From Oscillospiraceae bacterium (GTDB taxonomy: Bacteria; Bacillota; Clostridia; Oscillospirales; Oscillospiraceae), in contig JAFPWF010000027.1 in assembly GCA_017395085.1 (NCBI GenBank), positions 62,001-126,000 of the forward strand: a stretch of DNA of 64,000 nucleotides, written 5' to 3'. This document shows positions 15,868 through 25,204 of this stretch, piece by piece. Position 1 is the stretch's first letter, and the number at the start of each line of letters is the position of its first letter. The translations under genes and the position numbers were made by a program. The notes beneath the pieces are model-generated. The model had not been told where the DNA came from. It was given only the letters and a program-made list of their open reading frames with translations, and ran no database searches.

Positions 15868-17112
15868 TCAGTTTTCACTCTTCATCAGTTCATCGACTGC
15901 CATCATGATTCCCAACTTTCCGGACTCGTATGTGAGTCCGCCCTGCAGGTAAACATTGTATGGCTCACGAATCGGCCCGTCTGCTGAGAGTTCTATGGAA
16001 CTACCCTGTACAAACGCCCCGGCGGCCATAATGACCGGGTCATGATACCCCGGCATCGCCCACGGCTCGGGAGTAACATAGGAATCGACCGGTGCTCCCA
16101 TCTGAATTCCCCTGCAAAAACGCTTCATCCGTTCTGCATTTCCAAGTCTGACTGTCTGAATGATGTCTGAACGCGGGTCATCCACTCCGGGAAAAGTCGG
16201 TATTCCAAGGCTCTCCATAACAGCCGCACAGAATACCGCTGTTTTAAGAGCCTGTGCAACGGTATGCGGTGCAAGAAAAAGACCCTGAAACAGCGCTCGG
16301 TTGTTTCCGAGCGTGGCTCCGCACTCTCCGCCGATTCCTGGGGTAGTCAGCCGCGCGGCTGCACGTGTGACCAGTTCTTCCCTGCCGGCGACATAACCGC
16401 CTGACGGGGCAAGACCTCCCCCCGGATTTTTAATCAGAGAGCCGGCAAGAAGATCCACGCCGACATGCCCCGGCTCAAGCGGCTCCGTAAACTCGCCGTA
16501 ACAGTTGTCAACCATGATTTTGACTTGAGGATTTACCCTGCGTACAACCTGTACGATTTCTTCAATATCCTTCACGGAGAGGGCACGGCGATCGGCATAC
16601 CCCCGGGATCTTTGAATCAGTACTGCGGCCGTACCGGGCAGAGAAACAGATTCTGAAATGGCCTGCAGATCCGGCGATCCGTCGCAATCCAAATCAACCT
16701 GCTGATAACCGATCCCGTAAAACTGCAACGATCCGAAACCCGGGTTGCGGAATCCGAGCACTTCCTGAAGGGTATCATAAGGCAGGCCCGTCACTGACAG
16801 AAGATGTTCACCCGGTTTTGCCAGCGCAAAAAGAGCTGCAGTCAGTGCATGCGTACCGTTGACAAAACCGATCCGAACCAGAGCGGATTCCGTCCCGATC
16901 AGGTCTGCGTAAATTCTGTCCAATGTTTCCCGCCCAAGATCATCATATCCGTACCCGGTTGTTCCGCCCAGGCAGGCTTCCGATACGCGATGTTTTCGAA
17001 AGGCTGACAATACCCTTTCCGTATTCAAAAAAGCGACATGGTCGATCTCCTGGAACCGTCCGCGGCAGCGTTCTTCCGCTTTTTCTGCGATCCGGAGGAT
17101 TTCGTCCCTCAT
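15868..17112 (-). CDS. Aluminium-resistance / methionine gamma-lyase family PLP protein
   Basis: A 414-residue fold-type I PLP enzyme of the Met_gamma_lyase (aluminium resistance) family. The PLP Lys is in GSLIKNPGGG. IMVDNCYGEF holds the Asp that pairs with the pyridine ring, and GGTTGYGYDDLGR is a family signature near residue 50. The reaction in this family is not settled; the annotations come from sequence and one resistance phenotype. The start overlaps the murD stop by 4 bp (ATGA), so it is the last gene of the long - strand block. Confidence 0.88.
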   Translation of the reverse strand: MRDEILRIAEKAEERCRGRFQEIDHVAFLNTERVLSAFRKHRVSEACLGGTTGYGYDDLGRETLDRIYADLIGTESALVRIGFVNGTHALTAALFALAKPGEHLLSVTGLPYDTLQEVLGFRNPGFGSLQFYGIGYQQVDLDCDGSPDLQAISESVSLPGTAAVLIQRSRGYADRRALSVKDIEEIVQVVRRVNPQVKIMVDNCYGEFTEPLEPGHVGVDLLAGSLIKNPGGGLAPSGGYVAGREELVTRAAARLTTPGIGGECGATLGNNRALFQGLFLAPHTVAQALKTAVFCAAVMESLGIPTFPGVDDPRSDIIQTVRLGNAERMKRFCRGIQMGAPVDSYVTPEPWAMPGYHDPVIMAAGAFVQGSSIELSADGPIREPYNVYLQGGLTYESGKLGIMMAVDELMKSEN

Positions 17113-18485
17113 AATGACATCACCAGTTCCCGAAATACATTTCCGCGCTCCTCAAAGTTTTTAAAAGCATCAAAAGAGGCGCAGGCTGGGGACAGAAGCA
17201 CGGTATCCCCGGACTCCGCGATCGCGGATGCAAGCCGTACAGAAGACTCCAGGCTCTCGGTACGATAGACAGGTAACCCTTGATAATAGGAGGAATTCAG
17301 AATCGAATCCTCTATTTTCTGAGCAGTAGCGCCGCAAAGAATTGCTGCCTTGGAGCGCTTGCAGAGTTCATCCCCGAGGCTTTCAAACGGAAGGTGCTTG
17401 TCATATCCGCCCAGAAGCACAATAGGCTTCTGTTTCATGGCACGTAAACCTGCAATGGTGCGGGTTGGGCTGGAGGCAATGGAATCATTGATATATCGAA
17501 CGCCGTTGAGAATTCTGATTTCTTCAAGCCTGTGCGGAACGCCCGGGAACGTTCGTGCCACTTTACGGCAGATTTCCGGAGCAACATCATAGCGGACTGC
17601 TTCAAAAGCGGCCAGCATGTTCCGTATATTATGCTGTCCAGGGATCCTGATTTCATCGGCAGGCATAACAGGTTCACAGGATCCGTCAGAGGATACGAAA
17701 GATATGATGCCCTCTCTGCAGACACAGCCCTGAACAACCTCAACGGTATCCGAAAACATGGATATGGTTCCGGGCGCCTGAGAGAGATAGTAAGGCGTCA
17801 ACGGATCATCTGCAAACAGGATCAGCCTGTCTCCCGGTCTCTGATTGAGGAAAATCGAGCGTTTCGCGTCAATGTAATCCTGATAATCCCTGTGTTTATC
17901 CAGGTGGTTTGGAGAGATATTTGTGATCACCGAAACATGAGGGCGGCAGTTCATGGAATGAAGCTGAAAAGAAGACAGTTCAAGAACCGCTATGTCATCT
18001 GAAGAAATCGATGGGAGTTCGCATAAAAGAGGCTTTCCGATATTTCCCCCGAGATGTACCCGGTATCCGGCCGCTTTCAGGAGTTCGGAAATCAGGGTCG
18101 TGGTCGTGGTCTTCCCGTCACTGCCGGTCACAGCAAAGATTCTGCATGGACAAAGCGAAAAAAAGACCTCCATCTCAGAGGTTACAATGCTTCCCCGCCC
18201 TTTCGCCGCCTCCAGGTTCGGATCAAACGGCAAAAGTCCCGGTGTGCGAAAGATCAGTTCTTCCGTAAGCGAATCCAGGTATGCCTCCCCGAGCTTCAGT
18301 TTTGCCCCGATGGACACAAGATGTTCCGCAACATCGCCGAGCTGCTCAGCTGTACGGCGATCACGGGCTGTCACGCTGCAGTGATGCAAGCAGAGCAGTT
18401 CAATCAGCGGCAGATTGGAGATTCCGATCCCGATCACGGCAATGGTTTTATTCCTGATGGAATCAATGTACTGGTTAAGTGTCAT
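17109..18485 (-). CDS. murD: UDP-N-acetylmuramoylalanine-D-glutamate ligase
   Basis: Adds D-Glu to UDP-MurNAc-L-Ala in peptidoglycan precursor synthesis, in the cytoplasm. The 458 residues have the N-terminal Rossmann-like domain (IAVIGIGISN), the ATP loop GSDGKTTTT, the Mur motif ITNISPNHLDKH, the ligand loop NDSIASSPT near residue 320, and a C-terminal domain ending in LLSPACASFDAF. murD is usually in the dcw cluster; here it stands alone behind rnpB. The ATG lies only about 18 nt after the RNase P RNA, with no Shine-Dalgarno sequence. Confidence 0.94.
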   Translation of the reverse strand: MTLNQYIDSIRNKTIAVIGIGISNLPLIELLCLHHCSVTARDRRTAEQLGDVAEHLVSIGAKLKLGEAYLDSLTEELIFRTPGLLPFDPNLEAAKGRGSIVTSEMEVFFSLCPCRIFAVTGSDGKTTTTTLISELLKAAGYRVHLGGNIGKPLLCELPSISSDDIAVLELSSFQLHSMNCRPHVSVITNISPNHLDKHRDYQDYIDAKRSIFLNQRPGDRLILFADDPLTPYYLSQAPGTISMFSDTVEVVQGCVCREGIISFVSSDGSCEPVMPADEIRIPGQHNIRNMLAAFEAVRYDVAPEICRKVARTFPGVPHRLEEIRILNGVRYINDSIASSPTRTIAGLRAMKQKPIVLLGGYDKHLPFESLGDELCKRSKAAILCGATAQKIEDSILNSSYYQGLPVYRTESLESSVRLASAIAESGDTVLLSPACASFDAFKNFEERGNVFRELVMSL

Positions 18486-18503
18486 ATTCAGTAATTCAAA
18501 TAG

Positions 18504-18851
18504 ATGAGCTGACCTGTAAGCCGGGTTCTGTCGAGAACGACCATCTATCTAGGCCTGCCGTTGCCGACAGGCTCAAGCCACCTCCTGAGAACGGCCGGGC
18601 AGGCCTTTTGTTCTCCCACGGTGTTGCTCCGGATAGAGTTTACAGCATCCACATGTCTCCATGCGATGGGTGAGCTCTTACCTCACCTTTCCACCATCCC
18701 CTGCTGCATGCTGAGCAGGAAGTCTATTTCTGTTGCACTTGTCCGAGGGTTGCCCCTGGCGGGTGTTACCCGTTATCCTTGCCCTGTGGAGCCCGGACTT
18801 TCCTCATGTACAGGCTTTCGCCTTATACCCGCGGTCGTTCGGTCAGCTCAT
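18504..18851 (-). ncRNA. rnpB: RNase P RNA, type A
   Basis: Catalytic RNA that trims tRNA 5' ends. On the - strand the 5' end ATGAGCTGACC (18851-18841) pairs with GGTCAGCTCAT at the 3' end (18514-18504) to form P1. The conserved GAGGAAAGTCCGGGCTCC follows shortly after the 5' end. GTGCAACAGAAATAG and GGTAAGAGCTCACC mark the specificity and catalytic cores, and GACAGAACCCGGCTTACAGG is the classic 3' region. Length is about 348 nt. It sits 15 nt after yebC and 18 nt before murD, with no terminator on either side. Confidence 0.96.
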
Positions 18852-18866
18852 TTACTCCCTGTTCAA

Positions 18867-19607
18867 TTATTCTGCGTCTTCCCAGTTATGCCAGACGTTC
18901 TGAACATCGTCGTTTTCTTCGAACATATCCAGCATCTTCTGCATATTTTTGATATCCTCTTCATTTGTCAGGGTAACCGTTCCGTTCTGCGGAAGCATTT
19001 CCACCTGAGCGGAGAGAAGCTGATATCCCTTTGACGTCAGGGCATCCGCGACTGAAGCGACGTCGTCAACGCCGGTATACACGGTCATGACATCTCCATC
19101 TGACTCAAAATCATCGGCCCCGGCATCCAGTGCGTCCATCATAACGGTGTCTTCATCCAGTTCCTCGTCCTCATTGTCAATGACAATGACGCCTTTTTTA
19201 TCAAAAGACCAGGAAACGCAGTTTGCAGGCCCCATATTCCCGCCGTATTTATCAAAATAATGGCGCATTTCACCCGCAGTCCGATTCCGGTTATCCGTCA
19301 TCGTTTCAACGATGACAGCAACGCCGGACGGTCCGTAACCTTCATATACAATTTTTTCATAGTTTTCGGTATTTCCGGACCCAAGCGCCTTGTCGATCGT
19401 TCGTTTGATGTTGTCATTTGGCATATTGGCAGCCTTGGCCTTGGCTATAACCGCTGCAAGGCGGGAATTGCTGCGGGGATCTCCGCTTCCTCCTTCTTTG
19501 ACCGCTACGATCATTTCGCGTGCAATCTTGGTGAAAGCCTGAGCACGTTTGGCATCTGCAGCCCCTTTGGTTTTCTGAATGTTATGCCATTTTGAATGTC
19601 CTGACAT
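18867..19607 (-). CDS. yebC: YebC/PmpR family protein
   Basis: A 246-residue member of the YebC/TACO1 family. Older work calls these DNA-binding regulators; more recent work links the family to translation of proline-rich stretches. The start MSGHSKWHNIQ and the motif KMPNDNIKRTIDKA-like segment (MPNDNIKR) are diagnostic, as is YEGYGPSGVAVIVE. AAAGGAG precedes the ATG. It lies between rsgA and rnpB, where other Firmicutes often have rpe and thiN after rsgA. Confidence 0.95.
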   Translation of the reverse strand: MSGHSKWHNIQKTKGAADAKRAQAFTKIAREMIVAVKEGGSGDPRSNSRLAAVIAKAKAANMPNDNIKRTIDKALGSGNTENYEKIVYEGYGPSGVAVIVETMTDNRNRTAGEMRHYFDKYGGNMGPANCVSWSFDKKGVIVIDNEDEELDEDTVMMDALDAGADDFESDGDVMTVYTGVDDVASVADALTSKGYQLLSAQVEMLPQNGTVTLTNEEDIKNMQKMLDMFEENDDVQNVWHNWEDAE

Positions 19608-19608
19608 C

Positions 19609-20490
19609 TTAACTGCTCCTTTCGGAATTGTTTAATTCTTCCAACATACGTAGATAGGATTGATATCGGCTCATGGATATCTTATGGGCAGAAACCGCGC
19701 TGCGCACGGCACAGTCCGGTTCCCTGGAATGCAGGCAATCCTGGAACCTGCATTTTCCCAAAGGAAACTCCGGGAAACAGGAACCCAGCATCTGCGGCTC
19801 CAGAGTGGAGATCATCCTCAGTTCCAGAGCCGAAAAGCCGGGAGTGTCCGCAAGCCACCCGCCATCAGGAAGCGGGAACAGTTCTGTTCTGCGCGTCGTA
19901 TGGCGGCCCCGGCCGTGTTTTTGATTGATTTCACCGGTCTTTTCCATCACATCCGGCAGCAGTCTGTTCAGCAGGCTGGTTTTCCCGACGCCTGAATTAC
20001 CGGTGAGAACCGACAGTTTCCCGGAAAGAATACTGCGGAGCTCTTCTATGCCTTCTCCTGACACGGCGCTTGTCCGCAAAACGGTATATCCGCAGCCGGA
20101 ATAAATCTGGTAAAGCTGATCAGCGAGATCAAGATCGCACTTATTCAGGCATAGCACAAATTTTGTGCCAATCTCTTCCGCAGAAACGGAGATCCGGTCG
20201 ATGAGATACGGCAGAGTTCTGGGTTTTGCGCCGGTCGCTATAAACAGGATCTGATCGACATTTGCTATGCTTGGCCGAATCATGGCATTCTTGCGAGGCA
20301 GCACATCGGTCAGAATTCCGGAATCCGGGTGAAAAGGATCCAGCTCATAGTGTACTCTGTCACCGGGCAGAGGCTCCACTTCCCCAAGACGAAGATGTCC
20401 TCTTGCGCGACAGCGAAGAATCCTTCGGTTCTCCGTTTCAAGATCATAGAAAGAGCTGACAGCCCGAATCAAAACGCCTTCCCCGCTCAC
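19609..20490 (-). CDS. rsgA: Small ribosomal subunit biogenesis GTPase RsgA
   Basis: Circularly permuted GTPase that helps 30S subunit maturation. The 293 residues hold an N-terminal OB-fold (to about 70). The G motifs come in permuted order: G4 LNKCD, then G1 GNSGVGKTS, then G3 DTPGF. The C-terminal zinc site is built from CRFQDCLH and a later Cys (DCAV). The start overlaps the prkC stop by 4 bp, which is the normal prpC-prkC-rsgA arrangement of Firmicutes. Confidence 0.96.
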   Translation of the reverse strand: MSGEGVLIRAVSSFYDLETENRRILRCRARGHLRLGEVEPLPGDRVHYELDPFHPDSGILTDVLPRKNAMIRPSIANVDQILFIATGAKPRTLPYLIDRISVSAEEIGTKFVLCLNKCDLDLADQLYQIYSGCGYTVLRTSAVSGEGIEELRSILSGKLSVLTGNSGVGKTSLLNRLLPDVMEKTGEINQKHGRGRHTTRRTELFPLPDGGWLADTPGFSALELRMISTLEPQMLGSCFPEFPLGKCRFQDCLHSREPDCAVRSAVSAHKISMSRYQSYLRMLEELNNSERSS

Positions 20491-22175
20491 GACTGAACCT
20501 CCGGTCCATCCGATACAGTCAGATAAATCATACTGTGCTCTTCGGCGGAAGAAAAGGCATCAAGGCTTTGTCCCACCACGGTGCCGGGAGTAAGATCGGA
20601 AGATTCATGCTGGCTCCATCCGTAGCTGAAACCGCTGTTTTCAATCTGGGAAATCGCAGCCTCTTCGGAGAGTCCTACAAGATTGGGTACCGTCAGAGAT
20701 CGGATTTCTGTCCCGCAGCTGACATAGACATAAATCAGGGACGCAGTGTTTACTTCAACTCCTGCCGACGGTTCTGTCCGAACAACTCGGTCGTGTTCAA
20801 TGCTTTCCGAGTAGGAATTCAAAACTTCAATGTATAGCCCGTACTGACGAAGCACCGCGGTAGCTGCGCGGTAATCTAGGTTGCTGACATCCGGTATGGT
20901 CGCAACGGTATCCCCTGTGCTGACAGAAAGGCTCACCTCAACCCCTCCGGGAGTAACCATGATGCTTCTGCCAGGATTTGGCGACTGTGAGAGGATCGTT
21001 CCCGGTTCGTGAGACGTGTCCACCATGTACAGGACATGAAACGTATACGTGGACTGGTATTCTTCATTGGCAGCAACAAGATCATAATTCTGCCCGATAA
21101 AATCAGGCAAAGTAACTCGAACAGCTGGAGAAAAGAGATCGTGAAGCCAGAAGTTCCAGAGGAATACGAGCAGGCCGAGAACCGTAAGCAGCAGCGCAAA
21201 ACATCCGATCAGCCACCCGATCCGCCCGGCATTTTTTCTGAGGAAACGCCGATATTTTCTGCGCCGGGAAAGCTCTTCCGGATCTTCCTCGTTCTGAACG
21301 GAATCATCGTTTTCCGGGAAGACGCTTTCTCTGTCGTTCAGAAAACGGTCAATATCTGCAACCAGTTCGTTTGCCGACTGATATCGTTTCGCTCTGTCCG
21401 CACACATTGCACGGAACGTGATCTGTTCAAGCTCGGGCGGAACGGAAGGATTGATTGCCAGAATGGAAGGCGGATCGGCATTCATGTGCTTTACCGCAAT
21501 CTCCTGAATCGTATCACCCAGATACGGTTTGCGGCCGGTCAGCATTTCAAACATGACTACGCCGAGAGAATAGATATCACTCCGGGGATCCGGAAGTTCT
21601 CCCCTTGCCTGTTCCGGTGCAATATAATGGATCGATCCAATTGCTTCTCCGTCAGCTTCATGAAGCTCGTTCTCCAGCGCTGCAATACCAAAGTCTGCAA
21701 CTTTGATCGTTCCGTCACGCAGAAGCATGATGTTATGCGGTTTAATATCGCGATGGATGATTCCACGGCTGTGTGCATGAGCAAGCGCACGCGCGATCTG
21801 GCGTGAAAAATGCAGCGCCTCGTTCCATGGAAGAGCACCTTTCTTCTCCATATACTGCAGAAGCGTGACGCCATCCACAAGTTCCATGACAATGTATTCC
21901 AGTGCATCGTTATGGCTGACATCATAGACAGCAACAATATTCGGATGCGAAAGCATGGCAACGGCATGAGACTCCGCGCAAAATCTGCTTCTGACCGATT
22001 CATCTGCAGCGGCGTCTTCCCGCATAATCTTTACGGCAACATCCCGGTTCAGGCGGCGGTCCGTAGCACGGTACACCCAGGCCATCCCGCCGTAGCCGGC
22101 CAGAGACAGGATCTCATATCGGTCGTCGAGCGTTTTGCCGATCCAGCTTTTCATTTCAAGATCTAACGTTTCCAT
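20487..22175 (-). CDS. prkC: PASTA-domain Ser/Thr protein kinase
   Basis: Membrane kinase that senses muropeptides or lipid II through PASTA repeats and controls growth and wall synthesis. The 562 residues have an N-terminal kinase domain (Gly-rich loop, AVKIM Lys, HRDIKPHN catalytic loop, ADFGIA, SIHYIAPEQA), a basic juxtamembrane stretch, one membrane helix at about 320-347, and three extracytoplasmic PASTA repeats (VTLPDFIGQ, ATIPDVSNL, LTVPNLVGL). No clear Shine-Dalgarno precedes either Met (22175 or 22154). Translation probably depends on coupling with prpC, which overlaps by 13 bp. Confidence 0.93.
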   Translation of the reverse strand: METLDLEMKSWIGKTLDDRYEILSLAGYGGMAWVYRATDRRLNRDVAVKIMREDAAADESVRSRFCAESHAVAMLSHPNIVAVYDVSHNDALEYIVMELVDGVTLLQYMEKKGALPWNEALHFSRQIARALAHAHSRGIIHRDIKPHNIMLLRDGTIKVADFGIAALENELHEADGEAIGSIHYIAPEQARGELPDPRSDIYSLGVVMFEMLTGRKPYLGDTIQEIAVKHMNADPPSILAINPSVPPELEQITFRAMCADRAKRYQSANELVADIDRFLNDRESVFPENDDSVQNEEDPEELSRRRKYRRFLRKNAGRIGWLIGCFALLLTVLGLLVFLWNFWLHDLFSPAVRVTLPDFIGQNYDLVAANEEYQSTYTFHVLYMVDTSHEPGTILSQSPNPGRSIMVTPGGVEVSLSVSTGDTVATIPDVSNLDYRAATAVLRQYGLYIEVLNSYSESIEHDRVVRTEPSAGVEVNTASLIYVYVSCGTEIRSLTVPNLVGLSEEAAISQIENSGFSYGWSQHESSDLTPGTVVGQSLDAFSSAEEHSMIYLTVSDGPEVQS

Positions 22176-22903
22176 ACGATAATCGTAACATTGTCCGGTG
22201 CACCGCGGGAAAGCGCAAGTTCCATCAGATCGCGGCACGCAGATTCGGAGTCGTCGGAGTCCAGCAGAACAGCTTCAATTTCCTGTTCCGGTACAATATT
22301 GGAAAGCCCGTCAGAGCAAAGGAGCAGATAGTCTCCCGGGATCAGGCTGACCGGAAACACATCGGCATCCACGTGCTGATCAGACCCGAGCGCTCTGGTT
22401 ATGACATTTTTCTGCGGGTGATGAACAGCCTGTTCTTCCGAAATGATGCCGGCATCCAGCAGTTCCGCGACAAGCGAATGATCTTTTGATATTTGTTTCA
22501 GACTTCTGCGGTGAAGCTGATAAGCGCGGCTGTCACCAACGTTCAGAACATAGCCGCTTCCGTTCCGTTTTAAAACGGCAGCTACGAGTGTCGTACCCAT
22601 TCCGGTCAGGTTTTCTCCAAACTGCGAATATGCATAAGCTACTCCGTTTGCCTCCTCGCACGCTTCACGGAGGATCCTGGGATAATCAGACATGCGCTGG
22701 GTGTAATTCGTCAAATGCTGGAACACATAATTCACGAAAGCCTTGGCTGTAAGCTGACTTGCCAGACCACCGGCATTAGCTCCGCCCATTCCGTCACAGA
22801 GCGCAAGAATAGAGCAGGACGCTTTCTCGCAATTTTCAATCAGAAAGCTGTCCTGGTTTTCTGTTCTTGTTTTTCCGCGATCCGTCAAACCAAAGCAGTT
22901 CAT
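22163..22903 (-). CDS. prpC: PP2C-type Ser/Thr phosphatase PrpC (Stp)
   Basis: Dephosphorylates targets of the adjacent kinase. The 246 residues carry the metal-site motifs RTENQDSF, LALCDGMGGANAG, LLCSDGLSN and GAPDNVTIIV in PP2C order. ATG 22903 has AGAGGA 6 nt upstream, overlapping the rlmN stop; a TTG at 22909 is less likely. The order rlmN-prpC-prkC-rsgA is the standard Firmicute arrangement. Confidence 0.95.
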   Translation of the reverse strand: MNCFGLTDRGKTRTENQDSFLIENCEKASCSILALCDGMGGANAGGLASQLTAKAFVNYVFQHLTNYTQRMSDYPRILREACEEANGVAYAYSQFGENLTGMGTTLVAAVLKRNGSGYVLNVGDSRAYQLHRRSLKQISKDHSLVAELLDAGIISEEQAVHHPQKNVITRALGSDQHVDADVFPVSLIPGDYLLLCSDGLSNIVPEQEIEAVLLDSDDSESACRDLMELALSRGAPDNVTIIVWKR

Positions 22904-22914
22904 GAACAATCCTC

Positions 22915-23937
22915 TTAATGGTTCGCTGTATATTTTCTGCGCAGTTGCCCGCAGGATGCGTCAATATCTGCACCAAGCCTTCTGCGGACGGTTACATTAA
23001 CGCCAAGATTCAAAAGCATATCCTGAAACAAAGCGATTACAGCTGAAGATGATGGCTTCAGCCCGCGTTCTTCGACATAATTCAACGGGATCAGATTCAC
23101 ATGTGCACCGATCCGTTTTGCATGCGCTGCCAGAAGATTGGCCTGAACGATGCTGTCATTCACGCCTTCAATCATGGCATATTCAAAAGAAATCCTTCTT
23201 CCTGTGATCCGGACATACTGTTCACACGCCTGCATCACCGTTTCAACGCCGCGATTGGAAGGCATAATCTTTGAACGGGTGGCATCATCCGGGGCATGAA
23301 GAGAAACGGACAGGGTAATAGGAAGTTTTTCAGCAGCAAGAAGAAGCATTTGTTCCGGGAGTCCGCAGGTTGAAACCGTAATATGTCTTAATCCGATGTT
23401 TCTAGCATCCTCACGGCTGATCAGATGCAGAAAGGCAAGCACATTTTCCAGATTATCCAGCGGTTCTCCGATTCCCATCAGCACGATATTTGACACGCGG
23501 TCGGAAGCGGCTTTTTCCGTAAAAATGACTTCGTCGTACATTTCACCGGGACTAAGCGAACGAACCAGGCCACCGATCGTAGAGGCACAGAAAGCACAGC
23601 CCTGACGGCATCCGACCTGGCTGGAGATACAGACGGAATTCCCGTAGTGATAACGCATGAATACCGTTTCCACCGAATGACCGTCCTGGAGTTCCCAAAG
23701 GCACTTTATTGTACCGTCCTCCGCGGATGTCTGTTTTCGCAGCAGCCTCGGATTATGAAGCAGATACCGTTCACCGAGCAGTTGCCGCAGCGCTTTCGGA
23801 AGATTTGTCATCTCCTCAAAGTTCCGGCATCCTTCGGCCAGCCATTGAAACAGCTGCTTTGCCCGATACCTCGGATACCCTAAATCAGCAATCTGTTTTT
23901 CCACCGTTTCAAAGGGGATAGAAAGAATATCAATCAT
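22915..23937 (-). CDS. rlmN: Dual-specificity RNA methyltransferase RlmN
   Basis: Radical-SAM enzyme that makes 2-methyladenosine at A2503 of 23S rRNA and A37 of some tRNAs. The 340 residues include the cluster motif CRQGCAFC, the GIGEPLDN SAM region, and the resolving Cys near the C-terminus in DIDASCGQLR. The gene overlaps rsmB by 8 bp and leads into prpC with an 11-bp gap. Confidence 0.96.
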   Translation of the reverse strand: MIDILSIPFETVEKQIADLGYPRYRAKQLFQWLAEGCRNFEEMTNLPKALRQLLGERYLLHNPRLLRKQTSAEDGTIKCLWELQDGHSVETVFMRYHYGNSVCISSQVGCRQGCAFCASTIGGLVRSLSPGEMYDEVIFTEKAASDRVSNIVLMGIGEPLDNLENVLAFLHLISREDARNIGLRHITVSTCGLPEQMLLLAAEKLPITLSVSLHAPDDATRSKIMPSNRGVETVMQACEQYVRITGRRISFEYAMIEGVNDSIVQANLLAAHAKRIGAHVNLIPLNYVEERGLKPSSSAVIALFQDMLLNLGVNVTVRRRLGADIDASCGQLRRKYTANH

Positions 23938-25204
23938 CGCAGCGTCTCAACTTTGCAGCAAAAAAACCGTCATTTCCTGTCAGATGCGGCCAGGAGTGGT
24001 ACATTCCGTTCTGACAGGGATCATTTTCCTGATTCACGGCAACAAGCCGGTATTCTGGATGGAGGCACAGGAATCCTTCAACCTGGTCTTCATTCTCTTC
24101 CTGCATCACAGAGCAGGTGGAATACAGCAGAAGACCGCCCGGAGCAACATAACGTGAAACGTTATCCAGAATGGAACGCTGGATTTCCAGCAGATTTTGA
24201 AATTCCGACTCCGTTTTATAGCGGATTTCAGGGTGCTTTCGAATGACCCCGGTTCCCGAACAGGGCACATCGGCAATGACAAGGGAAAAATGAGCCTCAA
24301 ACTCCGGCTGAAACTCTCCGGCATCCTGTATTCTGACCGGGATATCCATACCAAGCCTGGAATAATTCTCAACACAACGCCGAATCCGTTCGGAACTGAT
24401 ATCACAGGAAATCGGATTCCCGCCCTCCAGTTTGGCGGCAATGCTTTTTCCGCCCGGTGCGGCGCAAACATCCAGAACACTTGTTCCCGGAATCATATCC
24501 GCCAGATGTACGGAATATTTAGCCGCATCATCCTGAATATAGAACAAGCCATCCCGGTATCCGGGCAGCTTTTCCACCTCGGAACTGTTGACCTGAACAG
24601 ACGAAAGTTCCCGGTTGACAGAAAGAACTTCGATATCGTTCTGCCGAAGCAGAGCGGTAAAGTCTTCCAGCGTACAGCGATCTGTGTTTACCTGGATACA
24701 AAGCAGAGGAATCGACTGGTCAGCGTTCAGGATTGCTTCTGTAAACTCCCGGCCAAATCGATCAATCAACCTGGAAACCATCCAGTCGGGATGGCTGTAT
24801 CGTACGGAAAGCGGAGCGCTCAGGGACAGTACATGCTCTTTGTTTTCTGAGAGCCGTCTCAGAACAGCATTCACAAAACCGGCAAGGTGAGAATAGCTGC
24901 CGTCGCGGCAGATGGAAACCGCATCGTTTACGATTGCGGATTCCGGAATTCTGTCAAGAAACAGAATCTGATAGGCTGACAGGCGAAGCAAGTCCAAAGC
25001 CGCAGGATGGAGACGCCGGAACCCTCTGGTAATGAACTGAGCAAGGCAGAAGTCCAGATACCGTTCGTTCTGAAGGACGCCGTAAACAATGCGCTCTGCC
25101 AGATGCCGGTCGACACTCTGCCTGCACTGAAGCCCGCTGACCTGCCCGGTTTTTCTGTATGTGAGGAGCGCTCGAAAAGCGGATGTTCTGGCAGGTGAAG
25201 TCAT
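23930..25204 (-). CDS. rsmB: 16S rRNA (cytosine(967)-C5)-methyltransferase
   Basis: The 424 residues combine an N-terminal NusB-like RNA-binding domain (to about 135) with a C-terminal SAM methyltransferase. Visible motifs are SAM loop DVCAAPGGKS, the DVPCSGTGV motif with one catalytic Cys, and YSTCSV with the second. The start overlaps the fmt stop as ATGA. Confidence 0.95.
   Translation of the reverse strand: MTSPARTSAFRALLTYRKTGQVSGLQCRQSVDRHLAERIVYGVLQNERYLDFCLAQFITRGFRRLHPAALDLLRLSAYQILFLDRIPESAIVNDAVSICRDGSYSHLAGFVNAVLRRLSENKEHVLSLSAPLSVRYSHPDWMVSRLIDRFGREFTEAILNADQSIPLLCIQVNTDRCTLEDFTALLRQNDIEVLSVNRELSSVQVNSSEVEKLPGYRDGLFYIQDDAAKYSVHLADMIPGTSVLDVCAAPGGKSIAAKLEGGNPISCDISSERIRRCVENYSRLGMDIPVRIQDAGEFQPEFEAHFSLVIADVPCSGTGVIRKHPEIRYKTESEFQNLLEIQRSILDNVSRYVAPGGLLLYSTCSVMQEENEDQVEGFLCLHPEYRLVAVNQENDPCQNGMYHSWPHLTGNDGFFAAKLRRCDD

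Noticed and set aside
18479..19034. Small protein frames across the RNase P RNA region
   Set aside because: The conserved RNase P RNA core and P1 pairing explain this sequence; the frames are by-products.
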